Under the pieces are notes generated by a model. The model saw only the letters and a program-made list of their open reading frames with translations. It searched no databases and was not told the origin of the DNA. The position numbers and the translations under genes were made by a program. This document shows positions 40,812-49,327 of a stretch of DNA of 64,000 nt, in pieces; positions within the stretch are counted from its first letter, which is position 1, and every line of letters starts with the position of its first letter. Source of the DNA: CAZCTC01 sp964501335 (GTDB lineage Bacteria > Chloroflexota > Anaerolineae > B4-G1 > SLSP01); assembly GCA_964501335.1 (NCBI GenBank), contig CAZCTC010000016.1, positions 1 to 64,000 of the forward strand, read 5' to 3'.

Positions 40812-41675
40812 ATGAACCAATCCGTTCGCATCATCACCGACAGCATCGCCGATATTCCCGATGCCGTAGCTCAGCGCCTCGGGATCGCCGTTCTGCCGAT
40901 TTATCTGCGGATTGGAACCCAAAGTTATCGCGATGACGGTTCTCTCGATCGTGGAAATTTCTATACCCAGCTCTGGCAGACCCCCGAACGCTTCGGCACG
41001 GCCGCGCCGCCTCCTGCGGAATTCTTAGCCGCCTACGAAGCCCTGGTCGCCGAAGGAGCCCGGGATATTATTGGACTTTTCCTCTCATCCAATCTGAGCA
41101 GCATCGTCAATAACGCCCGCCTTGCCAGTCAACAACTGGAAGGCGCCCGGGTCCACATCCTGGAAACCGGACAGGTCTCGATGGGCATGGGCTGGCAGGC
41201 GATCGCCGCCGCCGAAGCCGCGGCCCGGGAAGAATCCACCGCGCAAATCATTCAGACCGTAGAAAACGTACGGCCCCGCACCCTTGTAGCCGGCGCCTTG
41301 AACTCGCTCGACCATCTCCGCCGGGGCGGCCGCGTCAGTTGGGCGCAGGCCTGGGTCGGTGAGCTGTTACAGATCAAGCCGCTGGTCTCCTTTAAAGAAG
41401 GGAATGCCGTCCTTTTCGGCAAAGTGCGCACCCATCATCGGGCCCTGCAATCCTTGTCCGACTGGATCGGCCACCAGGCGCCCCTGGAACGCCTGGCCTT
41501 GCTGCACAGCCACGTCGAACCCGGCTTGATTTCGGAATTTCGGGCCATGCTGGCCCCTTATCTCCCCTCGGGAGAAATCCCGGTGGTGGAAGTGACCCCC
41601 GTCTTCGGGGTTCATGTCGGACCGGGAGCGGTCGGGGCAGCTTTTGTCCAATCCCCCACAGCTTCCCATCCTTGA
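40812..41675 (+). CDS. DegV family fatty-acid-binding protein (FakB-like), second
   Basis: A 287-residue paralogue: RIITDSIADIPDAVAQRLGIAVLPIYLRIG, FGTAAPPPAEFLAAYE, LFLSSNLSSIVNNARLAS, LNSLDHLRRGGRVSWAQAWVGELLQIKPLVSF. It has the canonical TDS motif lacking in the neighbour, so the two may prefer different acyl chains, as FakB1/FakB2 do in Staphylococcus (inference). recG starts 22 nt after its stop. Confidence 0.92.
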   Translation: MNQSVRIITDSIADIPDAVAQRLGIAVLPIYLRIGTQSYRDDGSLDRGNFYTQLWQTPERFGTAAPPPAEFLAAYEALVAEGARDIIGLFLSSNLSSIVNNARLASQQLEGARVHILETGQVSMGMGWQAIAAAEAAAREESTAQIIQTVENVRPRTLVAGALNSLDHLRRGGRVSWAQAWVGELLQIKPLVSFKEGNAVLFGKVRTHHRALQSLSDWIGHQAPLERLALLHSHVEPGLISEFRAMLAPYLPSGEIPVVEVTPVFGVHVGPGAVGAAFVQSPTASHP

Positions 41676-41697
41676 ATGCATAAACCTGGAATCATTT

Positions 41698-44133
41698 ATG
41701 GCTAAACCTTTGGAAACCCTACAGAAAATCCTCCGCCTGGAGGAAGAATACGAATTTCGGGATAAAGCGGTAGGCGGCGGTCTGGCCCGCTACGCCGATA
41801 CCTGGTTCAAACAAGCCAACGAGGCTTATGGCGAAACCGGGGCCGGCTGGGTCCAGAATGTCGCCGATCGCCTGCGTGCCTACAGCACGCTCGCCTCGGA
41901 GACCCGGCGCAACGCCATGCAGGAACTCTGGAACCTGCTGCAAAGCCCGCCGACCGATCCCGACCCGGCCCTCAGTGCCCTCAATGCCTTGAGCGCACTT
42001 CCGGCCCCTACCCGCCCGATCTCCTCGCGGCCGCCCCTCACCGGCGCCGCCAGCCGGGGCCTCACCGCTTCGGTGGAATCGCTCTCCGGCGTCGGCCGCA
42101 AACGGGCCGAACTGTTGCAAAACCTGGGCATTCGCACCCTTCTGGAACTGATCCAATGCTACCCCCGCCGCTATGAAGACTATTCCCAGCTCAAAACCAT
42201 CGACCACCTGACCTATGGCGAAATGGTCAGCGTCATCGGCACCATCTGGGACGCCGGCGGCCGGGAAACCGGCAAAGGCGGCCGGGGACGCTATCTCTTC
42301 CGCGCCGTCCTGGGGGACCATACCGGCACGATCGAGTTGATCTGGTTCAACAACCCCTACCTGGAAGGGAAACTCAAGGCAGGCATGCAGGTCGTCGTCA
42401 GCGGCAAAATCGATGAACACCTCGGGCGGCTGCGCATGAACGCCCCCGATTGGGAAGCGCTGGAACGCCGGGACCTCAATAATGTCCGCATCCAGCCGAT
42501 CTACCCGCTCACCGAAGGCCTCACCCAAAAGCAGCTGCGCCAGATCGTCGATCAGGCGCTGAGTGCCTGGGCCGTCCGCGTGCCGGAAATCCTGCCGGAT
42601 GCCCTGCGCCAGCGCCAAAGCCTCATCGCCCTCCCCCGCGCACTCTGGGGCATCCATTTCCCCGACAACGAAGAACACCTCAAAGCCGCCCGGCGCCGCC
42701 TGGCCTTTGATGAAGCGCTGGTCCTGCAGCTGGGATTGCTGCAACAAAAACGCACCTGGAAAGCTCAACCCGGCCGGACCATCACCGTTCCCCTGGAAAC
42801 GGTCGAATCCTTGAAAGCCGCTTTACCCTATGCCCTGACCAACGCCCAGCGCCGCTCCCTCGACGCCATGTTGAGCGATCTGGCCTCGGGCCAGCCGATG
42901 AACCGGCTGCTCCAGGGTGATGTCGGCTCCGGAAAAACCGTCGTCGCCGCCCTCTTAATGGCGGTAACAGCCCGGGCCGGACTTCAGGCCGCGTTGATGG
43001 CCCCCACCGAAATCCTGGCCGAACAACATTACAAAAGCATCGCCCGGCTCTTTGAAGCCTTCCCGGAACCGCGCCCCACCGTAGCCGTCCTCACGGGCAG
43101 CACCCCGGCCGCCGAACGGGAAACTATCTACGCCGGGCTGACCGACGGCTCGATCCAGACCGTCATCGGCACCCATGCCCTGATCCAGGATAAAGTCGTC
43201 TTCCACGATCTGGGCCTGGTCGTCATCGACGAACAACATCGCTTCGGCGTCGAACAACGTGGTCAATTACGGGGCAAAGGGTACAACCCCCACCTGCTGG
43301 TCATGACCGCCACGCCCATCCCCCGCTCGCTGGAGCTGACGATTTGGGGCCATCTGGACGTTTCCGTCCTCGATGAAATGCCGCCGGGACGCCAGCCCGT
43401 CCAGACCCGGGTGTTGCAGCCGCGAGAACGCGAACGGGCTTATGCCTTCATCCAATCGCAAATCGCCCAGGGGCGGCAGGCCTTCATTATCTATCCGCTG
43501 GTGGAGGCTTCGGAAAAAATCGAAGCCAAAGCCGCCGTAGATGAACATGCCCGCCTGCAAAAAGAGGTCTTCCCCACGCTTCAACTGGGGCTGCTCCACG
43601 GACAGATGAGCTCCGATGAGAAAGATACCGTCATGGGAGAGTTTGTCCGCGGAGAAAAACAGATCCTGGTCGCCACTTCGGTCGTCGAAGTCGGCATCGA
43701 TGTCCCCAATGCCAGCATCATTTTGATCGAAGGCGCCGAACGGTTCGGCCTCTCCCAGCTCCATCAATTCCGGGGCCGGGTCGGCCGGGGCGCCCATCAA
43801 TCCTACTGCCTGCTGCTCTCCGACAATCCCACCGAGGAAGCCCTTCAACGGCTCAAGGCATTGGAAGCGACCACCGATGGTTTTGTGCTCGCCCAGAAAG
43901 ACCTGGAAATGCGCGGCCCCGGAGAGTTCATGGGCACCCAGCAGAGCGGCTTCCCCACCCTACGGATGGCCCTGCTGGCCGATGTCCGCCTGCTTCACGA
44001 GGTCCGCGAAGTGGCCACTCAGTTGCTCACGGCTGACCCCGACCTGGTGCTCCCGGAACATCAGGGCTTGAGCCAACGGGTTACGCAACTGTGGCAGCAG
44101 ACTCCCACCATCCGGGAAGGAGACCTCAGCTAA
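41698..44133 (+). CDS. recG: ATP-dependent DNA helicase RecG
   Basis: An 811-residue branch-migration helicase. An extra N-terminal segment (about 1-120; LEKIL-type LETLQKILRLEEEYEFRDKAVGG) precedes the wedge/OB domain (RYEDYSQLKTIDHLTYGEMVSVIGTI). Helicase motifs: Walker A GDVGSGKT (about 410), DEQH box VVIDEQHRFGVEQR (about 507), TATPIPR, and motif VI QFRGRVGRG. It remodels stalled forks and Holliday junctions. The N-terminal extension is usual for Chloroflexota and some Firmicutes. Start 41698 is preferred over an upstream in-frame start that would overlap degV. coaD follows without a gap. Confidence 0.95.
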   Translation: MAKPLETLQKILRLEEEYEFRDKAVGGGLARYADTWFKQANEAYGETGAGWVQNVADRLRAYSTLASETRRNAMQELWNLLQSPPTDPDPALSALNALSALPAPTRPISSRPPLTGAASRGLTASVESLSGVGRKRAELLQNLGIRTLLELIQCYPRRYEDYSQLKTIDHLTYGEMVSVIGTIWDAGGRETGKGGRGRYLFRAVLGDHTGTIELIWFNNPYLEGKLKAGMQVVVSGKIDEHLGRLRMNAPDWEALERRDLNNVRIQPIYPLTEGLTQKQLRQIVDQALSAWAVRVPEILPDALRQRQSLIALPRALWGIHFPDNEEHLKAARRRLAFDEALVLQLGLLQQKRTWKAQPGRTITVPLETVESLKAALPYALTNAQRRSLDAMLSDLASGQPMNRLLQGDVGSGKTVVAALLMAVTARAGLQAALMAPTEILAEQHYKSIARLFEAFPEPRPTVAVLTGSTPAAERETIYAGLTDGSIQTVIGTHALIQDKVVFHDLGLVVIDEQHRFGVEQRGQLRGKGYNPHLLVMTATPIPRSLELTIWGHLDVSVLDEMPPGRQPVQTRVLQPRERERAYAFIQSQIAQGRQAFIIYPLVEASEKIEAKAAVDEHARLQKEVFPTLQLGLLHGQMSSDEKDTVMGEFVRGEKQILVATSVVEVGIDVPNASIILIEGAERFGLSQLHQFRGRVGRGAHQSYCLLLSDNPTEEALQRLKALEATTDGFVLAQKDLEMRGPGEFMGTQQSGFPTLRMALLADVRLLHEVREVATQLLTADPDLVLPEHQGLSQRVTQLWQQTPTIREGDLS

Positions 44134-44658
44134 ATGCGGATCGCGATTTATCCCGGCACCTTTGACCCGATCCATTGCGGGCATATGGATATCGCCCGCC
44201 GTGCCGCCGCCCTCTTCGACCGTCTGATCCTGGCGGTCTACTCCCGTCCCAATAAACGGCTGCTCTTCTCCACCGAAGAACGGATCAGACTGACGCAAGA
44301 AGCGCTCTGCGACATTCCCAATCTGGAGATCCGCCCCTACAATGGCCTTACCGTCACCTTCGCCCGCTCAGTCGGCGCCACCGTTCTGGTACGGGGCCTG
44401 CGCGTGATCTCCGACTTCGAACTGGAATATCAGATGGCCCTCACCAACCGCCAGCTGGCTTCAGAACTGGAAACGATCTGCCTGATGACCCGGCAGGAAC
44501 ATGCCTTTCTCAGCTCCAGCATCGTCAAAGAGGTCTTCTTGTCGGGTGGAGATGTCGCCCAGATGACCGCCGCCAATGTGATCGAAGCCATGGCGCAAAA
44601 ACGCGAGATCCTGAATCGAACCCAGGAGCCCGTGCCCCTGATCTCCCTACGGGATTAG
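44134..44658 (+). CDS. coaD: Phosphopantetheine adenylyltransferase
   Basis: A 174-residue nucleotidyltransferase: IAIYPGTFDPIHCGHMDIARRAAALFD (the HxGH-type ATP motif), GLTVTFARSVGATVLVRGLRVISDFELEYQMA, and FLSSSIVKEVFLSGGDV. It catalyses the penultimate step of coenzyme A synthesis. Slightly longer than usual (about 160) because of a C-terminal tail. It is directly adjacent to recG (stop TAA then ATG), a common gene pair. Confidence 0.95.
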   Translation: MRIAIYPGTFDPIHCGHMDIARRAAALFDRLILAVYSRPNKRLLFSTEERIRLTQEALCDIPNLEIRPYNGLTVTFARSVGATVLVRGLRVISDFELEYQMALTNRQLASELETICLMTRQEHAFLSSSIVKEVFLSGGDVAQMTAANVIEAMAQKREILNRTQEPVPLISLRD

Positions 44659-44684
44659 TCGGCAATGCAAACAGAATAAAAAAG

Positions 44685-44836
44685 CGACCTGTGCGGTCAG
44701 CCCAAAAGACAAGGGAAAGAAAAGCTCATTTTTTCGGCGGCTTTCTGAAGCCGCCGAAAAAATGAATAAAAAACAACTTCTCTCTCCCCATCCGGCGCGG
44801 CGCTTCAAGCCGAACAAAAGCCTTTTGCGGGACGCT
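44685..44836. repeat. Dispersed palindrome element, complete, hairpin 44727-44764
   Basis: Reverse copy: CGACCTGTGCGGTCAG arm, perfect stem CATTTTTTCGGCGGCTT / complement with loop TCTG, AATAAAAAACAACTTCTC, CATCCGGCGCGGCGCTTC, GCGGGACGC. A further arm fragment (TGACCGCCCAGGTCAG) lies at about 44843-44858. Confidence 0.92.
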
Positions 44837-44903
44837 AAAATGCTGACCGCCCAGGTCAGAAAAACTTTACAATGTATCTGCAGCCTGTACGGAGGAAGCG
44901 GTT

Positions 44904-45380
44904 ATGGACATAGAATTCCTGATTCAACGGCTGGAGCAACTGATCCTGAAGGAAAGCCCCAAACTTCCCTTCGGAGCCCGCGCGGTCAACGAAGAACAGG
45001 CCCAGGCCCAATTCAAACAACTCAAAGAATCGGTGCCCGAAGAGATCCGGCGCGCCCGCGAAACCAACCAGCAGCGCGACGCGATCCTGGCCCAGGCCCG
45101 TCAGGAAGCTGCCCGCATCCTCAGTGAAGCTCAAGTCGAAGCCCAGCACCTGGCCTCCGAACACAAAATCACCCAGGAAGCCCGCCAACAGGCCGCCCTC
45201 CTGCGCCAGCAAACCGAACAGGAATGCCTGATCCTACGCGCCGATGCCGACGAATATGTCTTCGATTCCCTCAGCCATTTGCAACAGGAACTGGTCCGTC
45301 TGGGGCGGATCGTCGAAAACGGCCTCCAAAAACTGGAAACCGATCGGGAGCAACGGTTGCAAAGCGCCGAAGAGGTTTGA
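44904..45380 (+). CDS. Coiled-coil protein between coaD and rpmF
   Basis: A 158-residue, strongly charged, almost wholly alpha-helical protein. IDxEFLIQRLEQLI at the N-terminus, then a long coiled coil (EEIRRARETNQQRDAILAQARQEAARILSEAQVEAQHLA...). The Ala/Glu/Gln heptads resemble ATP synthase b-subunit or DivIVA-type stalks, but no membrane segment is present. Its place beside coaD and rpmF suggests a conserved role I cannot name. The rpmF promoter -35 overlaps its stop codon. Confidence 0.75.
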   Translation: MDIEFLIQRLEQLILKESPKLPFGARAVNEEQAQAQFKQLKESVPEEIRRARETNQQRDAILAQARQEAARILSEAQVEAQHLASEHKITQEARQQAALLRQQTEQECLILRADADEYVFDSLSHLQQELVRLGRIVENGLQKLETDREQRLQSAEEV

Positions 45381-45404
45381 CAGAAGTTGTCTTATCCGTA
45401 TAAT
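45377..45404 (+). promoter_or_regulatory. rpmF: Consensus promoter of rpmF
   Basis: Perfect TTGACA (45377-45382), 16-nt spacer, perfect TATAAT (45399-45404). The -35 overlaps the stop codon of the upstream gene. The leader may fold GACCC / GGGTC (45406-45425). Confidence 0.88.
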
Positions 45405-45470
45405 GGACCCTGCGTTTGCCGGGTCGTTAATGCCCTGCCTGCGCGAGCTTGAGTACAAGGAGTAATCAAA

Positions 45471-45671
45471 ATGACGCCTCTTCCAAAACGTAAGTTATCG
45501 AACGGTCGCCGGGATCGCCGTCGCGCCCAGACCTTCAAGTTGACCCTGGGAGCCCTCGGCAGCTGCCCCTCCTGCGGTGAACCGTTGAAGGCGTACCATG
45601 TCTGCGCGAAGTGCGGGATGTACCGCAAGGCCAAAGTTCTCAACGTCGGCAAAGACGCCAAGAAAAGCTAA
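45471..45671 (+). CDS. rpmF: 50S ribosomal protein L32
   Basis: A 66-residue basic protein: PLPKRKLSNGRRDRRRAQ, SCPSCGEPLKAYHVCAKCGMYR with two CxxC pairs (zinc form), and a basic tail. SD AAGGAG. The gene has its own consensus promoter. In many Chloroflexota it precedes fatty-acid synthesis genes; plsX and fabD are absent here and fabG follows after 138 nt. Confidence 0.96.
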   Translation: MTPLPKRKLSNGRRDRRRAQTFKLTLGALGSCPSCGEPLKAYHVCAKCGMYRKAKVLNVGKDAKKS

Positions 45672-45707
45672 AACGCCCGTTATGTGGCGTCGCCCCCGGA
45701 TCAATCC

Positions 45708-45767
45708 AGCCGGCGCTGCGGTCCCAATATCTTAACGATAATGGGGCTTTTAAGCAGCCGGCTTTTT
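45708..45767 (+). terminator. Possible terminator after rpmF
   Basis: AGCCGGC (45708-45714) pairs with GCCGGCT, followed by a short T-run. The loop is long (about 40 nt) and may include the fabG promoter. Confidence 0.4.
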
Positions 45768-45809
45768 GAGCGGTGGGTCAGGTGAAACAAAATTGGGGAG
45801 CGAGTGACG

Positions 45810-46556
45810 ATGGACGGTCTAACAGGCAAAGTCGCTCTGGTGACAGGTGGATCGCGCGGGCTGGGAAAGGCCATCGCCCTGGAACTGGCCCGATGCGGGG
45901 CTGATGTGGCGGTTAACTACTGCCACCAGGCCGAAGCGGCAACTGCGGTCGCCGCAGAAATCGCCGCCCTGGGTCCCCGCTCCCTGGCACTTCAAGCCGA
46001 TGTCGGAACGCTTTCCGCGGCAACTGAGCTGGTCGAAACGGTGGCCGGCACTTGGGGGCGCCTGGATATCCTGGTCAACAATGCCGGCATCAACCGCGAT
46101 ATGCTGTTGATGCGAATGAGCGAAGAAGATTGGGACGAAGTCATCCGCATCAATCTGAAAGGGGCCTTTAACACCTGTCGGGCTGCCGCACGTCCCATGC
46201 TCCGCCAGCGGGCCGGCCGGATCATCAACATCTCCTCCGTCGTCGGCCTGATGGGCCAGACCGGACAGGCCAACTATGCCGCAGCCAAAGCCGGCTTGAT
46301 CGGCCTGACCAAAAGTCTGGCTCGGGAATTGGGATCGCGCCACATCACGGTCAATGCCGTCGCGCCGGGATACATTCCGACCGATATGACCGCCGCAATT
46401 CCCGAAGAACTGCGTCAACAGATCGTACAGATGACGCCCTTAGGCCGCACGGGTACGCCCGAAGATGTAGCTGCTGCTGTCGCCTTTCTGGCTTCCGAAG
46501 CCGCAGCTTTTATTACCGGACAAGTCCTGGCCGTCGACGGCGGACTGAGCATGTAA
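45810..46556 (+). CDS. fabG: 3-oxoacyl-[acyl-carrier-protein] reductase
   Basis: A 248-residue short-chain dehydrogenase: nucleotide motif TGGSRGLGKAIA, NNAG (ILVNNAGINRDMLL), active-site Ser-Tyr-Lys in ISSVVGLMGQTGQANYAAAKAG, and VNAVAPGYIPTDM. The expected reaction is NADPH-dependent reduction of 3-ketoacyl-ACP in fatty-acid elongation. The sequence fits FabG best among SDRs. ATG 45810 is chosen; GTG 45804 is an alternative. It is followed after 9 nt by the second Asp23 gene. Confidence 0.92.
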   Translation: MDGLTGKVALVTGGSRGLGKAIALELARCGADVAVNYCHQAEAATAVAAEIAALGPRSLALQADVGTLSAATELVETVAGTWGRLDILVNNAGINRDMLLMRMSEEDWDEVIRINLKGAFNTCRAAARPMLRQRAGRIINISSVVGLMGQTGQANYAAAKAGLIGLTKSLARELGSRHITVNAVAPGYIPTDMTAAIPEELRQQIVQMTPLGRTGTPEDVAAAVAFLASEAAAFITGQVLAVDGGLSM

Positions 46557-46565
46557 GGGGGATTT

Positions 46566-46919
46566 ATGCAAAACATCGCCATTCCGGGAAAAATCACGGT
46601 CAAGCCCGAAGTATTAGAAACCATCGCCTGGCTGGCCGCACTGAATGTACCAGGTGTGGTACAACTTGCCGAAACAGATCTGGATCGTTTGTTAAGTCTG
46701 GGCGGCAAAAGTGTCAGCGTCCAGGTTCGCGAAGGGCGTGTCTGGGTCGATCTTCATATTATTGCCGCACCCAACTATAGCCTGCTCCAGTTAGGCCGAA
46801 CCGTTCAACATGATGTTACCCGGGCCATCCAGGAAATGATTGGAATGCCCGTGGAAGAAGTCAATGTGACCATTGAAGACGTGGCTTACCACGTGGAAAA
46901 GACAACCGAAGCCGACTGA
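46566..46919 (+). CDS. Asp23/Gls24 family protein, second copy
   Basis: A 117-residue paralogue of the protein at 37816: PGKITVKPEVLETIAWLAALNVPGVVQLAE, then GRVWVDLHIIAAPNYSLLQLGRTVQHDVTRAIQEMIGMPVEEVNVTIEDV. It sits directly before nusB, a placement also seen for YqhY in Firmicutes, where YqhY is linked to acetyl-CoA carboxylase control. Here it follows fabG, giving the same lipid-synthesis context. SD GGGGGA. Confidence 0.93.
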   Translation: MQNIAIPGKITVKPEVLETIAWLAALNVPGVVQLAETDLDRLLSLGGKSVSVQVREGRVWVDLHIIAAPNYSLLQLGRTVQHDVTRAIQEMIGMPVEEVNVTIEDVAYHVEKTTEAD

Positions 46920-46948
46920 AATGTCGGCATTGTGAAGGAAAAAGCCCT

Positions 46949-47416
46949 ATGAAAGGTGAACGTCACCAGGCCCGCCAGATAGCACTGCAGGCCCTCTTTG
47001 AAATCGATCTGGTGGAACATCCCATCGGCGCTGTATTGGCCGGCCGCTTTGATGATGAACCCGGGCTGTCGCCTCAAATGCAGGAATACTGCCGCCAGTT
47101 AGTCGCAGGAGTTGTCCGCCATCGGGATCTGTTGGATTATTACATCCAGACCCATGCCGCTGAATGGCCTCTCAATCAGGTCGCCATCGTAGATCGCAAC
47201 CTGCTGCGCATGTCGCTCTACGAGTTTACGCTGGGAGGAATTCCCATTAAAGTGGCCATCAATGAAGCCGTGGAACTGGCGAAAGATTTTGGATCCGAAA
47301 GCGCCTCCCGTTTTGTCAATGGGGTGCTGGGAGCATTGGCCCCCAAACGTCAGGAAATTTTAAATGCCCTGAAAGAGCGTGACGCCGGGACGACTGTCGA
47401 GAAAAATCCCGCCTGA
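46949..47416 (+). CDS. nusB: Transcription antitermination factor NusB
   Basis: A 155-residue all-helical protein: RHQARQIALQALFEIDL, AEWPLNQVAIVDRNLLRMSLYE, IPIKVAINEAVELAKDFGSESASRFVNGVLGAL. It binds boxA RNA with S10 to promote rRNA antitermination. It follows Asp23 after 29 nt, as in Firmicutes (yqhY-nusB). Confidence 0.95.
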   Translation: MKGERHQARQIALQALFEIDLVEHPIGAVLAGRFDDEPGLSPQMQEYCRQLVAGVVRHRDLLDYYIQTHAAEWPLNQVAIVDRNLLRMSLYEFTLGGIPIKVAINEAVELAKDFGSESASRFVNGVLGALAPKRQEILNALKERDAGTTVEKNPA

Positions 47417-47656
47417 ACTGCGCTTTCGGGTTCCATGAACCTGCCCACTCTCCACACCGCGTTTTCCCGCGTGCCGGTTTGAGCCCCGGCCCGCGGTCGA
47501 TCTCCCGCGCTCACACCTCCAGGTGTTGAACGCCTCCCCTGGCCAACCATACATCCTTCCCCAGGCAATGGTGGCCCTCGCGAAAAGAGCTGGAGCCCTC
47601 AGAATCACCTCGTGACGCTGAGGTGCATAAAAACCTTATCGAAGAGGAGTGCGTCT
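47417..47656 (+). other. GC-rich leader with hairpins before CPGS-like gene
   Basis: A 240-nt gap without a credible gene. Small hairpins: GGTTC-CAT-GAACC and CACCTC-N8-GAGGTG, with further GC-rich stems. It could be a structured leader or an RNA gene, but I recognise no family. A 259-nt minus-strand ORF here looks spurious. Confidence 0.35.
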
Positions 47657-48973
47657 ATGAATAAGATTCGTGTTTTGATCATGGGTGCTGCCGGACGTGA
47701 TTTTCACAACTTCAACACCTATTTTCGCGACAACGCGACCTATGAAGTCGTAGCTTTCACCGCTACTCAAATCCCCAACATTGAAGGCCGGAAATATCCG
47801 CCGGAACTGGCTGGGAAGCTTTACCCCAACGGGATCAACATCTATCCCGAATCCGATCTTCCCCGCCTGATCAAAGAGTTCAAAGTCGATGAGGTCATCT
47901 TCTCCTACTCCGATGTCTCTCACGAGTACATCATGCACAAAGCCTCCACGATCACGGCTCTCGGCGCGAATTTCTGCCTGTTGGGCGGCAACGCCACCAT
48001 GGTCAAAAGCACCAAACCGGTCGTCGCAGTCTGCGCCGTCCGCACCGGTTCGGGCAAGTCCCAAACCACCCGGGCTGTCTGCCAGACCCTGCAAAAAATG
48101 GGCAAGAAAGTGGTGGCCATCCGCCATCCCATGCCCTACGGCAATCTGGTAGAACAAACCGTACAACGATTCGCCACCTACGCGGATCTCGATCAGCACA
48201 AGTGCACGATTGAAGAACGCGAAGAATACGAACCCCATATCGACAGCGGTATCGTCGTCTACGCCGGCGTGGATTATGAAAAGATCCTGCGCCAGGCTGA
48301 ACAGGAAGCCGATGTGATTGTCTGGGACGGCGGAAACAACGACCTGCCTTTCTATAAACCGGATCTGTGGATCACGGTGGTCGACCCGCACCGGCCCGGC
48401 CATGAGGTCACTTACTACCCCGGCGAAGCCAACCTGCGCGCCGCCAATGTCATCATCATCAACAAGGTCGATACCGCCAATTACGAAGCCATACGTACCG
48501 TGCGCGCCAATGTCCTCGCCGCCAATCCCACCGCCATCATTCTGGAAGCCGCTTCCCCCATCTTTGTGGATCACCCCGAAGAAATCCGGGGCAAGAGCGT
48601 CCTGGTCGTCGAAGACGGCCCCACGTTGACCCACGGCGAAATGGATTACGGAGCCGGTTATGTGGCGGCCCAGCGTTTCGGCGCCGCCGAAATCGTCGAT
48701 CCTCGCCCCTATGCCGTCGATTCGATCACGGCCACCTATGAAAAATATCCCCGGACCGGCGCCATCCTGCCGGCCATGGGTTACGGTCACGACCAGGTAC
48801 GCGATCTGGAAGTCACCATCAACAATACGCCTTGCGACATCGTAATCGTCGGTACGCCGATCGATCTCACCCGGGTCCTCAGCGTCAAGCACCCGATGCA
48901 GCGCATCCGCTATGAACTGCAAATCATCGGCCAGCCCTCGCTGGAAGAGATGATCAAGAACTACATCGCCTGA
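47657..48973 (+). CDS. Cyclic 2,3-diphosphoglycerate synthetase-like GTPase
   Basis: A 438-residue protein. An N-terminal Rossmann segment (RVLIMGAAGRDFHNFNTYFRDN) is followed by a P-loop (CAVRTGSGKSQTTRAV, about 130-146), a Walker-like VIVWDGGNNDLPFYKPD, and VIIINKVDTANYEAI (GTPase NKxD). This order is that of archaeal cyclic 2,3-diphosphoglycerate synthetase relatives, which are widespread in bacteria with uncertain activity. In methanogens the product is a thermoprotectant. SD AGAGGAG supports 47657. Cytosolic. Confidence 0.88.
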   Translation: MNKIRVLIMGAAGRDFHNFNTYFRDNATYEVVAFTATQIPNIEGRKYPPELAGKLYPNGINIYPESDLPRLIKEFKVDEVIFSYSDVSHEYIMHKASTITALGANFCLLGGNATMVKSTKPVVAVCAVRTGSGKSQTTRAVCQTLQKMGKKVVAIRHPMPYGNLVEQTVQRFATYADLDQHKCTIEEREEYEPHIDSGIVVYAGVDYEKILRQAEQEADVIVWDGGNNDLPFYKPDLWITVVDPHRPGHEVTYYPGEANLRAANVIIINKVDTANYEAIRTVRANVLAANPTAIILEAASPIFVDHPEEIRGKSVLVVEDGPTLTHGEMDYGAGYVAAQRFGAAEIVDPRPYAVDSITATYEKYPRTGAILPAMGYGHDQVRDLEVTINNTPCDIVIVGTPIDLTRVLSVKHPMQRIRYELQIIGQPSLEEMIKNYIA

Positions 48974-48986
48974 TTCGATCAATAAA

Positions 48987-49022
48987 ATGTTTTCGGCGGC
49001 TTGAAAAAGCCGCCGAAAACAT
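48987..49022. repeat. Isolated palindrome after CPGS-like gene
   Basis: Perfect 16-bp stem ATGTTTTCGGCGGCTT / complement with loop GAAA. No arms adjoin directly; the gene stop is 14 nt upstream. Confidence 0.85.
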
Positions 49023-49060
49023 CAATCCCCCCCTCTGCCTCTCCCGATAGATCCCCAGCC

Positions 49061-49291
49061 TTGTAACGTCCCGCAAATGGCACTTTCCCTGTCAGGTACG
49101 CCACGCGGTGCGAAGCAGGGAGAGGGAGTTTTTATTCATTTTTCTCCCGCTCTTCAGGGCGAACCGCACAGGTCGGAAAAAAGCTGTGTTTTTGCGCGCA
49201 TTCTTATGCGCGCAAAAACACAAACAAAAGAACTCTCTCTGTCCCTCCTGCGCGTCATCTTTTACCGGGCAAGAACTCTTTGCGGAACACT
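49061..49291. repeat. Two opposed palindrome elements, one without hairpin
   Basis: A forward copy (49061-49176; AACGTCCCGCAAATGG, ACGCGGTGCGAAGC, TTTTTATTCAT, GAACCGCACAGGTCG) has lost its hairpin. It is followed head-on by a reverse copy with stem TGTGTTTTTGCGCGCAT / complement, loop TCTT (49185-49222) and the GCGGAACAC arm. Confidence 0.85.
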
Positions 49292-49327
49292 AACAACAAA
49301 CCACGACTCGTTTTTTATCCACCAGGA

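Noticed and set aside
47350..47608. Two small minus-strand ORFs in the gap after nusB
   Set aside because: Arg/Gly-rich, no SD, overlap nusB; no evidence of coding.
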